This document shows positions 1 through 11,045 of a stretch of 64,000 bases of DNA, one piece after another (the stretch's first letter is position 1; each line of letters begins with the position of its first letter). Both the position numbers and the translations under genes were made by a program. The notes beneath the pieces were generated by a model that ran no database searches, had not been told where the DNA came from, and saw only the letters and a list, made by a program, of their open reading frames with translations. The stretch comes from Delphinus delphis (lineage: Eukaryota > Chordata > Mammalia > Artiodactyla > Delphinidae), in the NCBI RefSeq assembly GCF_949987515.2, contig NC_082697.1, positions 21,149,730 to 21,213,729 on the forward strand, given 5' to 3'.

Positions 1-402
1 ATGCTAACACATATATATGGAATTTAAGAAAAAAATATGTCATGAAGAACCTAGGGGTAAGACAGGAATAAAGACACAGACCTACTAGAGAATGGACTTG
101 AGGATATGGGGAGAGGGAAGGGTAAGCTGTGACAAAGCGAGAGAGAGTCATGGACATATATACACTACCAAATGTAAGGTAGATAGCTAGTGGGAAGCAG
201 CCGCATAGCACAGGGAGATCAGCTTGGTGCTTTGTGACCTCCTGGAGGGGTAGGATAGGGAGGGTGGGAGGGAGGGAGATGCAAGAGGGAAGAGACATAG
301 GAACATATGTATATGTATAACTGATTCACTTTGTTATAAAGCAGAAACTAACACACCATTGTAAAGCAATTATACTCCAATAAAGATGTTAAAAAAAAAA
401 AA
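1..402 (+). mobile_element. LINE-1 3' end with poly(A)
   Basis: Cut by the window edge. It ends 'tatactccaataaagatgtt' plus a 12-A tail at 391-402, a 3'UTR typical of cetartiodactyl LINE-1. The same tail sequence recurs antisense at 29,728-29,868. It sits in TGM2 intron 2. Confidence 0.85.
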
Positions 403-699
403 GAATTATGCTGGGACCACAGGCATAAAATGAAACTATCCTGGGAAAACTGGGATGTATAGTCACCCCAACTTTACCCCTTTCGGTCTCAGTTTCTGTA
501 TCTGTGAAGTGATTCAATTGAGCTAGACAATTACCGCATTCCACTCCAGTCTCAAAATCTGTTATTTGGCCTGAGAATTCTGATTTGTAATATGGTCTCT
601 TTGGATGACGCTGGGGGTAGTTCATATTTACTGCATAATTACTATGTGCTAGTCACTACTTTAAACTCTCACTGATTCTTCTAAACAGCGTTAGAAGGT

Positions 700-935
700 G
701 GTAGTGACAATAATTAATAATAACTATCATGTATTGAGCACTTACTATGTGCCAGGCACCTTGCAATGTGCTTAACAAGCATCACCTTCTTTGAGCCTCA
801 CAATGACCTTATGAGGAGGTATTGCAATTGACCCCATTTTACAGGTAAGGAAACTGAGGCACAGAGAAGCTAAATAGCTTGTCCAAGGCCACAGAGCCAG
901 TTTCAGACCTGGAGTCGAACCTTTCCAGGCGTGTA
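700..935 (-). repeat. MIR SINE
   Basis: Near-complete antisense MIR: 'cttactatgtgccaggcacc', then 'ccccattttacag' and 'gaaactgaggcacagagaag'. Intron 2. Confidence 0.8.
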
Positions 936-1574
936 GTCTAAGCCTGTTTTCTTCTTTGATGAGAAAATCGCAGATCAGAGAGGCCTGGTGACTTAGCCCA
1001 GGTCACACAGCACTCAGGGTCTAAGTGGTGGAACCAGACCTAGGCTGGCTCTCGGGCCCCAGTGCTGCCCCACTTCTCCCCTAAATACTGGCTCTGGAAG
1101 ACAGGGAGCATTTAAAGGCTTACAGCTGGCTCCTGGCACTCAGACAGGGCCCCAGAGGCCTGTGTCATGCCAGTTAGTTCATAGTTATATTTGGGCCTGG
1201 GAGTGGGTGGGGCTGGCAGGTAGCCCCTCAGTGAGCAGGGCCCCATATTGTCAGTAGTGAGGGGGGGCAGAGCTGCAGGGAGGGAGATGCAAGAATAAAC
1301 AGAAAGCCTCCCGAGCAGCCGCCCAACCAGGCAGAGAAGGTTTTGTTTCTTCTCTCTGCCGCCCAAGTCCAGAAAGAGTGACCAGCACCCCTCACCCTCC
1401 CCATGACTCAGACCCGCCTACATGGGCTAGGCCCTGCCCTCCAACTGAAAAAGAGCTAGTTCAAGACAGGCTGTCACCACACTGAGCCCTGAAACCCCCC
1501 CACTAGGGAGCATCCCTTTTGGGAATGAGAGGCACCTTGTGGGCAGCCCAGGGCCTAGAGATGTGGGCTCAGAT

Positions 1575-1665
1575 GTTAGCTTTGCTGCAGACCCCTGGGA
1601 TGTTCTTGGGAGAGCCCTTCTCTCTGAGCCTCAGTTTTCCCTCCTGTACAAGGGGTCTTGGGAGA
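1575..1665 (+). repeat. MIR fragment
   Basis: Sense MIR core with 'gagcctcagttttccctcct' and a preceding 'gggagagcccttctctct'. Diverged. Confidence 0.5.
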
Positions 1666-1954
1666 AGCAGGAAGTGCCAAGGTGCTTTGTAAAGTGTAAA
1701 AGGCTGTAGGGAGGCGAGGGGTAGTTCTGGCTCTTCGTGGCTGCCTATGGAGGTACAGAGGCAAAGCTGGAGGGGCCCTTAGGAGACAGACACCTAGGCC
1801 TGCATTGGCCAGCACCTCTGCTAGCCAAGAGCAGGCAGGCTTTCAGACAGGCCCCACTGGGGACATCAGAGGACCAAGGTCCCATTCTACTCAGAGTCTC
1901 GGCTTCTTTTTCTGAAAGTTAAAGGATTTAGGCAGGAGAGGAGGACCTTCGGAG

Positions 1955-2045
1955 AGTATCTTGCCTAATTCCTGTCCATGTGACAGATGGGCAAACTGAG
2001 CCCAGAGAAGAGAATGGTCTTCCCCAAAGTCACGCCAGTCCAGAG
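1955..2045 (-). repeat. MIR fragment
   Basis: 'gtgacagatgggcaaactga' followed by 'gcccagagaag' and a degraded 'ccaaagtcac'. Antisense MIR core. Confidence 0.6.
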
Positions 2046-2159
2046 CAGTGTGACTGTGACCCTGTCCCAGGCCACACTGTCCCCTCTCCCAGGAGGAACC
2101 TCCTAGGAGACTGAGGGCGTGCTGTGCGCCTGCACGTTTTCACGTATTCCCCCAAAACC

Positions 2160-2285
2160 ATCCTGCACATTTTGGGGTCTGATCCCCACTTTACAGATGA
2201 AGAAGCTGAGGCTCAGAGAGATGAAACCTGTCCCCAAAGTTCCCTCAATGGTTAGTGACAGAACTAGGCCTCAAACCCAGGCCCA
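2160..2285 (-). repeat. MIR fragment next to exon 3
   Basis: 'ccccactttacagatgaaga', 'agctgaggctcagagag' and 'gaactaggcctcaaacccag' mark an antisense MIR ending about 95 bp before the exon 3 acceptor. Confidence 0.7.
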
Positions 2286-2379
2286 GGGGACCCCAGACAT
2301 GTGCTCTGCTCCTGCCAGCCCTGGCGCTCACCCCCCCTCACCACCCCTGGCTCACGGCCCCTGCTTTCTCCCTCTGCAG

Positions 2380-2622
2380 GCCCAGCCCCCAGCGAGGATG
2401 CCGGGACCAAGGCCCGCTTCGGGCTGTCCGATGCTGTGGAGGAGGGTGCCTGGGCGGCCACAGTGGTGGACCAGCAGGACAGTGCCCTCTCGCTGCAGCT
2501 CCGCACCCCAGCCAGCTCCCCCATTGGCCTGTACCGCCTCAGCCTGGAGGCCTCCACTGGCTACCAGGGCTCCAGCTTCGTGCTGGGTCACTTCACCCTG
2601 CTCTTCAATGCCTGGTGCCCAG
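2380..2622 (+). CDS. TGM2: TGM2 exon 3 (end of N-terminal beta-sandwich)
   Basis: 81 codons of the N-terminal beta-sandwich domain, about residues 64-144. The exon starts after a pyrimidine-rich tract and CAG with two bases of a split Gly codon. It ends CCA-G before GTGAGC, leaving one base for the next codon. The conserved [10 protein letters not shown] and SSFVLGHF strands are visible, ending in FNAWCP. This domain carries the fibronectin-binding surface in the human enzyme, though the main binding hairpin I recall lies partly upstream. Upstream exons 1-2 are outside the window, so the start codon cannot be assigned. Confidence 0.97.
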
Positions 2623-2784
2623 GTGAGCTGCGCTTCATCCGCGGGGCAGGGTGTGGAGATGGGCAGGGCTGGACCCACCCATGGGAACCACTGAGGGTGG
2701 GGGGATGGGGCGGAAGAGACGTGCAGTTGAACTGAGTGAGGCCTGCTCTATACAGTTCCGTGCTCCAGCCTCCCAAAGACCTCG

Positions 2785-2890
2785 TGATGTCAGAACTCAT
2801 TATTATTCCCATTTACAAAGGAGGAGACAGACTTGCGGAAGCAAAATGACTTGCCCCAGCCTACGTAGCTACGAAGGGATCTCACCCCGT
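2785..2890 (-). repeat. MIR fragment
   Basis: 'tcattattattcccatttac' then 'aaatgacttgcccca'. Antisense MIR core in intron 3. Confidence 0.6.
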
Positions 2891-3124
2891 GTCTGAGGCC
2901 CTGGCACTGTGAGCTGGGCCTGGAGGTGGCCCGGGTTCAGGAGCCCCGTTCAGGAAAGGGCTGCCCAATGGATGCCCAGGGCCGCGGCTTTACGCCTGGT
3001 TCTGTTCCGTGGGGCTCTGTTTTAAATCCCACCAGACTGGCTTGGGGAAGGGAAACAGGGAGGTGGAGGGGCGGGGTACCCAGGAGAGGTGGGCAGGAGC
3101 AGTTTGGTCACCTAAGTGCCTCCT

Positions 3125-3230
3125 TATGCACTCTTTCAGTGATGGCTCTCAACAATCCCCAGGGGGAGAGGTTAGCATCGTTTTACAGACGGTAAACTGA
3201 GGCTCAGAGATAAGTGGTTTTAGGCAGGTC
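3125..3230 (-). repeat. MIR fragment
   Basis: 'cgttttacagacggtaaact' and 'gaggctcagagataag'. Diverged antisense MIR core. Confidence 0.55.
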
Positions 3231-3794
3231 CTTCAAGAAGCAAGTGGGCGATGCTGGACAAAACTAGAGAGTCCGGGAGAGGGCTGAGTCTATCTCGAGC
3301 AGATGGGAGGAGACAGGGGCGCGCCACAGGCCTTCCTCAGTTTCCGCATGTGACTTACAAGACAGTGGGCTCTCTTTCCTTCCTGCTGCTACGGAGCCCA
3401 GCAGGGAGAGAGGCCTTGTGGGTGGGGCCAGCTGGGAATGGGCTGTCCCTCCTCAAAGCCTGGGGCCCAGGGCAGAAATTCTGGCCTCTCCAGCATCAAG
3501 ACAACCAGCTTCTTACTAGGCCACTGCTTTCTTTCTTTCTTTCTTTTTTCTCCATTTTGGGGCATTTTATTTGAACAGAAAGATTTTTAAATTTTCTCTT
3601 TTACATACTTTCGCTTTTATTTCTAATTATAACAGTAAGACATGAGAACACCCTCTCTATAAAAGCTTCAAGCACTACAGAGAGACAAGCCCCCCTTGAC
3701 TCTCTTCCTTGGGAAACACCATTATTAGATGTCTTTGGGGGGGTTATCTCCTTAGATTCCAATGTATGTGCCTGGAGAAGTCACTGTATTTTTT

Positions 3795-4075
3795 CTTCCT
3801 TCCGGTTTTATTGAGATATAATTGACGTACAGCACTGTATAAGCTTAAGGTGTACAGCATAATGACTGTACACGATGACTTATGTACATCGTGAAATGAT
3901 TATCACAAGTTTAATGAACATCCATCATCTCATATAGATACAAAATTAAATAGAAAAATTTTTTTCCTTGTGTTGAGAACTTTTAGGATTTATTCTCTTA
4001 AGAACTTTCACATGTAACATACAGCAGTGTTAATTACATTCATCATGTTGTACAAGACCTCACTGCATTATGGGT
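3795..4075 (-). mobile_element. Old LINE-1 3'UTR fragment
   Basis: 'ttttattgagatataattga' followed by 'aaggtgtacagcataatgac', 'catccatcatctcatataga' and 'gcagtgttaattacattcat', the antisense form of an old mammalian LINE-1 3' region. The flanking 3,530-3,795 begins with a short (CTTT)n run and is otherwise unrecognised. Confidence 0.75.
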
Positions 4076-5714
4076 TTCCCTGTCTTTCTTAAACATAAAA
4101 GAATCTTACCATATCCATCAGCCCACAACTTGGGTTGGTTTTTTTCTCCCTCTACTGTACATCTTGAGGCTCTTTCTGCATCAGTCTGCAGACATCTGCT
4201 CATCTTTCTTAAGAGCTGGGAGTGCCCTGGATCTTGCCGGGTGGATGGTTCATTAGTCTGGCTCCCACCCACAGGCATGAGTTGATCCCCTGTGGCTTAT
4301 CAGAGGGAGGAACACCCTTGATCACATGCCCTGTGGCCACACGGAATGGTTTCTCAGGACAGAAGTGGCCTTGCTGGACCCACTGTCCACTCATTTTGAT
4401 TTCAGTCAATGTGAACTTACAGCTAGTTGGCAACCCTGCCCGCAGGGCAGGAACGTGGCAGTGCCCCTCCCCGACCCCAACACCGTGGGGTTTCAGAGTT
4501 CAGGGAATGGGGAGTGAGGGTCTGGGGTATGTCCCCTTCCTGTGTCCTGGCCTCCTCCCTGACAGTCAGCCAAGCAGCACAGTGACTAAAGGGACCCACA
4601 TCCTAGGCCGGGAACCGGTGATGAGGAGGCAGGAAGTTGGGCTCAGTGGTGCTGGGCACACTAGGGGAGGAAACTGCTCTCCCTCTGGGGGGAGGGGGGA
4701 TCTGCCCGTGACCTGGGGGCCTCCCATCCCTGAGCTCCAACATGGTTGGGGTCGGGATCTAGCGGCCCCAAGGCCTCCACCTTTACCAGCTAGAGACCTG
4801 AGCGGGGACATCATAGTCCCAGCTTCCTGGGCTGCGGTGGGGACAATTCAACATGTGCTGACACCTTCACTGGATGAGAAAGTACCGTGGGCTTTGCCTT
4901 CTTTAAATTCTTCCTCCCGTGCTGCCACTGATTTACAGCCACATAGTTTATTTATCTGAAGGCTGATGTTTATTGCAAAATCTTCAGAGCCACAGGCCAG
5001 GACGCAGAAGACACCCAGCCACTTTCACGTTTGCTTCCTCCAAGCTGTAAAGTTGCTGGTCGCTGTAGGGAGCCCAGGGGTCTGAGGGGCCGGGCAGCTT
5101 CATCCCAGGCACTGGGCATGTTTCCCCAAGCTGATTTCAGTAGGCACGCTGCCTGGGCCCGCCATACTTTTAGGGACCCATGAAAATGTGTTAATTTCTT
5201 TTAAAATCAGAAGAAACAAAATGAATGTTCAGGCCAGAGAATGTGTTTTAACATATAATATTAATATGTTCATCATTATACCAATGCAGTCATAAAATAT
5301 ATTTTTGTTTTTTTATTTTTTTGTGGAGGAAGGAGCCCACGGAGGCAAAAATGCCCAGAGCCGACCAAAGTCATACCATGGCTCTGGAATTCCCCTTCCC
5401 AGCCTCAATTTCTTCACTTGTGAAGTGAGGATTAGAAAGGCCAGGCTAACCTTTGCCTTCCAGTCATCTGGCCCCACCGCCCCAGGCCCTTTTCTGTCGT
5501 CACTAGCCACAGGGAACTAAGTGCCCTGCGTCTTCCAGCAGGCGCACCTCTGCTCTCTCTGGTCCTCTGCTTAGAATGTCATCCAGGCAACCTTCAGATG
5601 CCAGCGGACCCCCCAAGCTGGACAAGGACCCTCCTCCCCTGAGCTGCAGTGACACTTTCTCGGCTTTCTCTCCACCTGAATGATGCTCCTTCCTCGCACT
5701 GGCTCAGGGCTTTA

Positions 5715-5850
5715 GCTCGCAAAGCACCTTTCAGATCTGGGATCACATTTTACTCTTAGGGAACACAGTCAGGTGGCAGGAGAAGAAGTGACCTGCCCAG
5801 GGTCACACAGCAAAGGAGACTCAGAGCTAGGGGGTTCCTGACTCGTGGCC
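5715..5850 (-). repeat. MIR fragment
   Basis: 'agtgacctgcccagggtcac' and 'acagcaaag' are a good antisense MIR core. It lies directly before a sense MIR, making an inverted pair. Confidence 0.65.
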
Positions 5851-5874
5851 CAGCGAGTGTGCCTGTCCCTTGTT

Positions 5875-6090
5875 TTGGCATCAGTTTTCCCATCTGTAAT
5901 ATATTCTTGAGCCTCAGTTTTGCCATCTGTAAAATGGGGCTTCCAAGGATCCCTTCCACATGGGGCTTTTGTAGAGATTAAACAAGTTAATATATGTCAT
6001 ACATTTATCATGGGTCCTGGCACATGCCAAGTGTCGGATAAAAGACAGACATTGTTGTCACTGATAATACCTTATCTCACTGATATGGGA
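5875..6090 (+). repeat. MIR SINE
   Basis: 'gcctcagttttgccatctgt' and 'aaaatggggc', then 'gtagagattaaacaagttaa' and 'tcctggcacatgccaagtg'. Nearly full 3' half of MIR, ending about 150 bp before exon 4. Confidence 0.75.
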
Positions 6091-6244
6091 TTATTAATTA
6101 ATGACTAGTTTTTCTGATTAAAAGAGAGAAAGGCCTCTGAGAAACTGACCTGGCCCTGGGGAGTTGGCACCCCAGCTGCCATGTCTGTGGGGAACCTGGG
6201 CCTTGCCAGACCTCGAGTTGAGGCCCTTTCCTTTTCACCCACAG

Positions 6245-6363
6245 CGGACGCTGTGTACCTGGACTCAGAAGAGGAGCGGCGGGAGTACGTCCTCACCCAA
6301 CAGGGCTTCATCTACCAGGGCTCAGCCAAGTTCATCAATAGAATACCTTGGAATTTTGGGCAG
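6245..6363 (+). CDS. TGM2: TGM2 exon 4
   Basis: 119 nt covering the linker into the catalytic core, about residues 145-184 ([12 protein letters not shown] to IPWNFGQ). It contains SAKF, which holds Ser171, Lys173 and Phe174 of the GDP/GTP pocket at the core-barrel interface. Residues 176-177 are Asn-Arg here where I recall Lys-Asn in human. The exon ends on a complete Gln codon (phase 0) before GTAAGG. Confidence 0.97.
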
Positions 6364-6765
6364 GTAAGGCCACACCCTGCCCCTCCCAGCCATCTTAGGC
6401 CCACCGTGTACTAGGTCCTGGGTCTGAGACAGTCAAAATCAAAGTCAGAAGTGTGAGCAGGTCTGAGTCACCCACACCATGCTGTCAAAGATTCAAGGGC
6501 CCTGAAATGGCTAGAGGCTTAGAGAGGGCCCAGGCCAAGCCTGAGGTCACACAGCAAAGGGTGGCCCTTTCCACTGTGGGAGCAGCAGCTCTGGATTCAA
6601 GGTGGAAAAGAATAGGAGGGCCTTTGAGAGTTGTGGGGCTGGCAGGTGCTCCATGAGGGAGAAGGGGAACATTCAAGGCCATATATCAAAATAATGGGCA
6701 GCACTGGAGGAAGCTTACGATATGCTAGGCATGTGCTGAGAGGGGCTTTAAACCATTATCTAGAT

Positions 6766-6948
6766 CAGTGGTTCACAAACTCGAATATATGTCAGAATCA
6801 CCTAAAAAAATGGGTTAAAACACAAGTTCCTGGGTCCCAGCCCTAGTTTCTGATACAGTAGGTCTGGGTGTGGGCTGAGATTTGCATTTTTAACAAGTTC
6901 TCAGGTGATGCTGATGCTATTGATCCAGTGATACTTTGAGAATCACTG
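6766..6948 (+). mobile_element. MER5A-like hAT DNA transposon relic
   Basis: Bounded by inverted ends 'cagtggttcacaaact' and 'ctttgagaatcactg', with the internal 'gatttgcatttttaacaagt' and 'tctcaggtgatgctgatgct' of MER5A. Non-coding and non-autonomous. Intron 4. Confidence 0.85.
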
Positions 6949-6957
6949 TTGTATCAG

Positions 6958-7160
6958 CTAGCTACTGCTGACTAACAAACAAGTCCAAAACTTGGAGGCT
7001 TGAAAAAACAATCATTCATTATTTCTCATAAATCTATGGGCCAACCAGGACATGGCTGTCTAGGCTGAGCTGGTTGGCTCATCACTGTACCATGTGATTC
7101 CTCCTCTTTCAGCAGGCCAGCCCAGGCTGGTTCTCCAAATCAATACTCTTATTTCCTCTA
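6958..7160. repeat. Diverged interspersed repeat
   Basis: 'ctactgctgactaacaaaca', 'agtccaaaacttggaggctt' and 'atttctcataaatctatggg' look like a common mammalian repeat family that I cannot name safely. A related copy begins at about 38,260. Confidence 0.4.
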
Positions 7161-7669
7161 CTATCCAGCATCCCATAAAAATTATTGAGATATTGCTGAG
7201 AAAACTCATGAAGCAAGAACCATCACACCCCTCGCCCTTCAACCTCCTGGTGTATTAATGGGTGTTGGCCTCCTGGGGTAGGGTTCACCTTGAGATTTCT
7301 CTTAGCAGCCCCTGGATCAGGCTCCATGTTCAGGACTAGAGAGTCCTGCCCTGGGATCATAGGATGATCCCTGAGATCTGGGGCTCTGGCCTCAGTTTCC
7401 TCTTCTGAATATTGGGGATAATAATCGTAAAACTGTCTGCCTCCAAATAACTGCAGAAACCCTGTAGCCCTCTGTGGGATGTAAATGAAATGGTCATATG
7501 ACTGTGATGCATAAAATACATCAAAAAATGAATTGGCTCTTATTTCCCAGGGCTCTGTATTCTCCCCTGAGAGACAGAACAAAGCTAACTCCTCCCTTTC
7601 ATTTTCTGAGTTGCTGGTCTGTGTCCAGGTTGTGCGGAGCCGTGGGACATGGCCTTGCAAACTTTCGGA

Positions 7670-8010
7670 AGTCATCACTAGCCAGGATGATAAGACCTAA
7701 AGGAAGGAAGGGAATCAGGCAGTTCCTGAAGTAGGCAGAATTTGAGCTGAGCTTTGGAAGAGGTGGGTGCCTGGTATTCCAAGCCAAAGGAACAGCATGA
7801 GCCGAAGCTCAGAGGTGGGAAAGTTTATGTACCTAAGAAGTATGTTACAGTTTGGGGAGCACTTATATGAGAAGGGGCCCCAGGAGATGACGTGGGAGAA
7901 GTCAGCAGTGTTCAGGTTGTGAACAGCCCTGAATGTCAGGCAGATGGCAATAGGGAGCCACAAAATGAATGGTTCAAGCCAGGGAGGGCTATTCTGTGTC
8001 ATGGAGGGAG
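7670..8010. repeat. Unnamed ancient repeat, copy 1
   Basis: Signature 'aatttgagctgagctttgga', 'ggtattccaagccaaaggaa', 'cagcatgagc' and then 'cagccctgaatgtcaggcag'. The same ordered words recur at 8,130, 9,590, 12,215 and 12,845, so this is one dispersed family. I could not name it. Confidence 0.6.
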
Positions 8011-8129
8011 ACCTGCGATAAGGCCTGGTTTGGGACAAGACCACAGAGACGGGGAGCAGGGGGCAGACAGGAGAGTTCTTGAACGTGACGGATGGGTCGT
8101 CCAATGAAAGGTGACAAGGAGAGATTTTG

Positions 8130-8570
8130 AAAAACATAACATCTGAGTTGCAAGGATGAGAAGGTGTGCGTCACACAGAGAGAGGCAGGAAGAGCATTCC
8201 AAGCAAAGGAAATAGCAAGTACAAAGGTCCTGAGGCAGTGAGCCTGGAGCAGAATGAGTATGGGTGAGAGCGGTGAGAGATGAGGTCAAAGATGGGGTGG
8301 GACACAGATCGGTTTTTTTTTTAATTTTATTTATTTTTTATACAGCAGGTTCTTATTAGTTATCGATTTTATACACATTAGTGTATATATGTCAATCCCA
8401 ATCTCCCAAGTCATCCCACCACCACCTCCCTTCCTCCGCGTCCATACGTTTGTTCTCTATGGGACACAGATCTTAATGGGCCTTGCAGGCCACAGGGAAA
8501 AGTCTAGATTTTACTCTGGGTGCAGTGGAAACAGGAGTGATGAGATTAGATTTACTTCTTTACAGTCTAT
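8130..8570. repeat. Unnamed ancient repeat, copy 2, split by a LINE-1
   Basis: 'agagcattccaagcaaagga', 'ggtcctgaggcag' and later 'gggccttgcaggccacaggg' are the family words in order. The copy is interrupted by the LINE-1 insertion at 8,311-8,460, whose 12-bp TSD rejoins it exactly. Confidence 0.6.
8311..8460 (-). mobile_element. 5'-truncated LINE-1 insertion with TSD
   Basis: 150 bp starting with a T-run (poly(A) on the minus strand) and containing 'acagcaggttcttattagtt' and 'tgtcaatcccaatctccca', a second LINE-1 3' end type found in cetartiodactyls. Perfect TSD 'gggacacagatc' at 8,299-8,310 and 8,461-8,472. Confidence 0.8.
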
Positions 8571-9023
8571 ACTTTGGTTCCAATCCGAACGGTGTGTGGC
8601 GATAGGATGGGGAAGGAGGGGAGGCTCATCAGCTCTGCAGGGTGAGTCAGGCTTGAGGGAAGTGAAGACGTGGTGGTGGGGGAGTGCAGTGGCTGGGCCT
8701 GAGGTGAGTCGGAGGGGAGGGAAGCTCCAGGGACGCTGGGCTTTTCACTCTGGGCTCTACTCCAAGTTCCCAGGACCCCCCAGCCTGGATGCAGTCACAC
8801 CCCCTCCCCCTTTCTCACACACTCAGTCATTGTCCCACCTGACCCCCCCCTTTCCTGGGCCAGGAAAAGCTGGCACTACAGAGATGTGACAGACCCAGCC
8901 CGAGCCTCCGATCTGAGAGGTGAGACAGCAGAGGGGTCCCACAACTGCTGGACTTCAAGGCAGGCTTCCCAGAGGAGGTGACTTCTCAGCTCCCTCATCC
9001 TCCCCTTGTTTCCTCTGACACAG

Positions 9024-9152
9024 TTTGAAGACGGGATTCTGGACATCTGCCTGATGCTCTTGGACGTCAACCCCAAGTTCCTGAGGAACGCTGGCCGCGA
9101 CTGCTCCCGCCGCAGCAGTCCAGTCTACGTGGGCCGGGTGGTGAGCGCCATG
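9024..9152 (+). CDS. TGM2: TGM2 exon 5
   Basis: 43 complete codons, phase 0 at both ends, in the catalytic core, about residues 185-227 ([10 protein letters not shown] to GRVVSAM). The strand [19 protein letters not shown] is typical of the family. Arg replaces the human Lys205, which has been implicated in heparin binding, so the charge is kept. The donor is GTGAGT directly after the Met codon. Confidence 0.97.
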
Positions 9153-9328
9153 GTGAGTGAGTAGCAGGCCTGCCCCAGGGGCCCTCCCTTACTGTGATGA
9201 TGGAGGCCAGGCCCCGCGCTGGGCACGGTGGGGAAACCCAGGAGATGGGTGAGTTCCAGCTAGGAGACCTTGTATTTGGAGAGACAAGGTACAAATGCGA
9301 GTAATGCCATGTGGTCCCTCAAAGCAAT

Positions 9329-9352
9329 CCATTCATTCATTCATTCACTCAC
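9329..9352 (+). repeat. (ATTC)n microsatellite
   Basis: Five to six 'attc' units ('cattcattcattcattcact') in intron 5, at the start of a diverged 'length-of-life' repeat ('caagcattcgtcaagtgcca'). Confidence 0.7.
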
Positions 9353-9589
9353 CCATCCAGCAAGCATTCGTCAAGTGCCACCCACATCCTAGGCACCGGG
9401 GAAAAGCAGGTGTAAGACATGAATGGTCTCTAACTTCATAGAGCTTCCGTTCTAGGGTGTGTGTGGGAGGAGACAGGCGGAACCACAGTATCACATGAGT
9501 GCACAGTCATAAATTACGATGCACTCGCCAAAGGGGCCAGATGTGTGACAGTGTCTGACACAGGGCCTAACCCCAGCAAGGGGCTGGGG

Positions 9590-9910
9590 GACCTCCCTGA
9601 GTGATGAGTCCCGAGTTGACGTAGTAACTGGGAGGATAAGAGCATCCCAGGCAGAGGGGACAGCTTGTGCAAAGGCTCCCTGAGGAGGGGCGGCTGTGGC
9701 AGGTTTGAGGAGCAAAAGGGGGGCTGGTTTGGCTGGAGCAGAGCACAAGCAGGAGGGTCGGATGCAGGTGGGCTGCAGAGAGGGCAGGGCCAGACAGTGC
9801 AGGCCTCAGGGCCACGGTCAGGAGGCTGCATTTTATTCTCGAGGTTCTGGGAGTCTGGGGGCAAATGACACAATCTGGGCAGGGGCCAGAAGGGGTCTTT
9901 GTAAAACTCA
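9590..9910. repeat. Unnamed ancient repeat, copy 3
   Basis: 'agagcatcccaggcagaggg', 'cagcttgtgcaaaggctccc', 'gtttggctggagcagagcac' and 'gctgcattttattctcgag'. The best-preserved copy of the family in this window. Intron 5. Confidence 0.65.
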
Positions 9911-10194
9911 GGTCACGCCGTGTCACTCCCCTTCCACTCCACGGACAAATTCACATCTCCAGCATCACCCTCACGACCTTGACCCCTCTCTACCTCCTCC
10001 CTCCCGCTTCTCTCTCCAGCACCAACCATCTCTAACCTCCTGGTCTGTCACACCTTGGGATCTTTGCACCTGCTCTTCCTTCAACCTGGAATGCCCTTCC
10101 CTGCCTTTCACCATGTGCTGAATTCATGCCCACCCTAGTGCAGCTGTCACCCTTTCCCCAGGCTTGGTCCCTCTGATGCTCTCGCTGGTTGCAG

Positions 10195-10372
10195 GTCAAC
10201 TGCAATGATGACCAGGGCGTGCTGCTGGGACGCTGGGACAACAACTACAGGGATGGCATCAGCCCCATGTTCTGGATCGGCAGCGTGGACATCCTGCGTC
10301 GCTGGAAGAATGACAGCTGCCAGCGTGTCAAGTATGGCCAGTGCTGGGTCTTTGCTGCTGTGGCCTGCACTG
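10195..10372 (+). CDS. TGM2: TGM2 exon 6, active-site cysteine exon
   Basis: 178 nt, about residues 228-286 plus one base. It carries the nucleophile Cys277 in [14 protein letters not shown], the transition-state Trp241 in LLGRWDNN, the calcium-site acidic stretch NCNDDQ and redox-sensitive Cys230. Substitutions relative to the human protein as I remember it cluster here: Gly246 to Arg, Val249 to Ile, Ser253 to Phe, His267 to Asp and Gly268 to Ser. The catalytic motif itself is unchanged. The donor is GTGAGC. Confidence 0.98.
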
Positions 10373-10554
10373 GTGAGCGGCACACGGGATGTGAGAGGGC
10401 CTGGAACTGCCCTTGGCTTCTGTGAGCCCGGGTCCCTGCAGCCTTCTCCCAGGCCTGATGTGTAACGGAGTCAGGGAGATTTGGTCAAATAAGGGGGCAT
10501 CTGACCCCCGTGGTCACGGGGTTTCTGCAGGGATCCGAATGGTGGATTGGCCCA

Positions 10555-10735
10555 GGGACTCGAGATGGACTGCCCGGGTTGAATTCCAGCTCTGCCTCTG
10601 ACCCCTGGGAGGACTTGGGCAAGAGAACTGGTGTCTCCAAGCCTGTTTCCTCATGTGTAAAATGGAGACAGCAGTCACTGACCCAAGTGCCAGGGAGCTC
10701 TTAGGACCCGGGGAGATGTCACTTAGCACAGTCAC
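10555..10735 (+). repeat. MIR SINE
   Basis: 'cccgggttgaattccagctc', 'tgcctctgacccctgggagg' and 'gtttcctcatgtgtaaaatg' in the correct order. Intron 6. Confidence 0.75.
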
Positions 10736-10894
10736 TGGTTCAAGTTAGGTGGGGTTTGGGGGTTTCCGGGGCAGCTGGGATTCCTCAGCTGGATCTTGGG
10801 GCATTTTCTCTGTGTCCATAAGTCGGCTGACCGTGATCGGATGGACGTTTGCAGTGATGGGCACCGTGACACACTTTTCTGTTCGGCCAGGCTG

Positions 10895-11045
10895 CCCATA
10901 CCCATTACCCTCTGAATCATTACAAGCTGCTATTATTAGCTCCTCTTAGAGGAGGAAACGGAGGCTCAGAGAAGAGAAGTGGCTTGGCCAAGGTTGCACA
11001 GCTGGTGAGCGGCACAGCCAGGCTTGGAACGAGGTGGGCCCGCCC
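10895..11045 (-). repeat. MIR SINE
   Basis: 'gctgctattattagctcctc', 'ggaggctcagagaagagaag', 'ggccaaggttgcacagctgg'. Good antisense copy; with the previous MIR it forms an inverted pair in intron 6. Confidence 0.75.

Noticed and set aside
11..402. Possible extra exon or gene at the window start
   Set aside because: It is a LINE-1 3'UTR with a poly(A) tail; exon 2 of TGM2 is not in the window.
2119..2694. 191-codon frame over exon 3
   Set aside because: Shadow frame of TGM2 exon 3. The true frame gives the transglutaminase sequence and valid splice sites.
4222..4959. 245-codon open frame on the plus strand in intron 3
   Set aside because: No domain, low-complexity Pro/Gly-rich translation, overlapping open frames on the other strand, and it lies in a GC-rich intron. 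A chance ORF.
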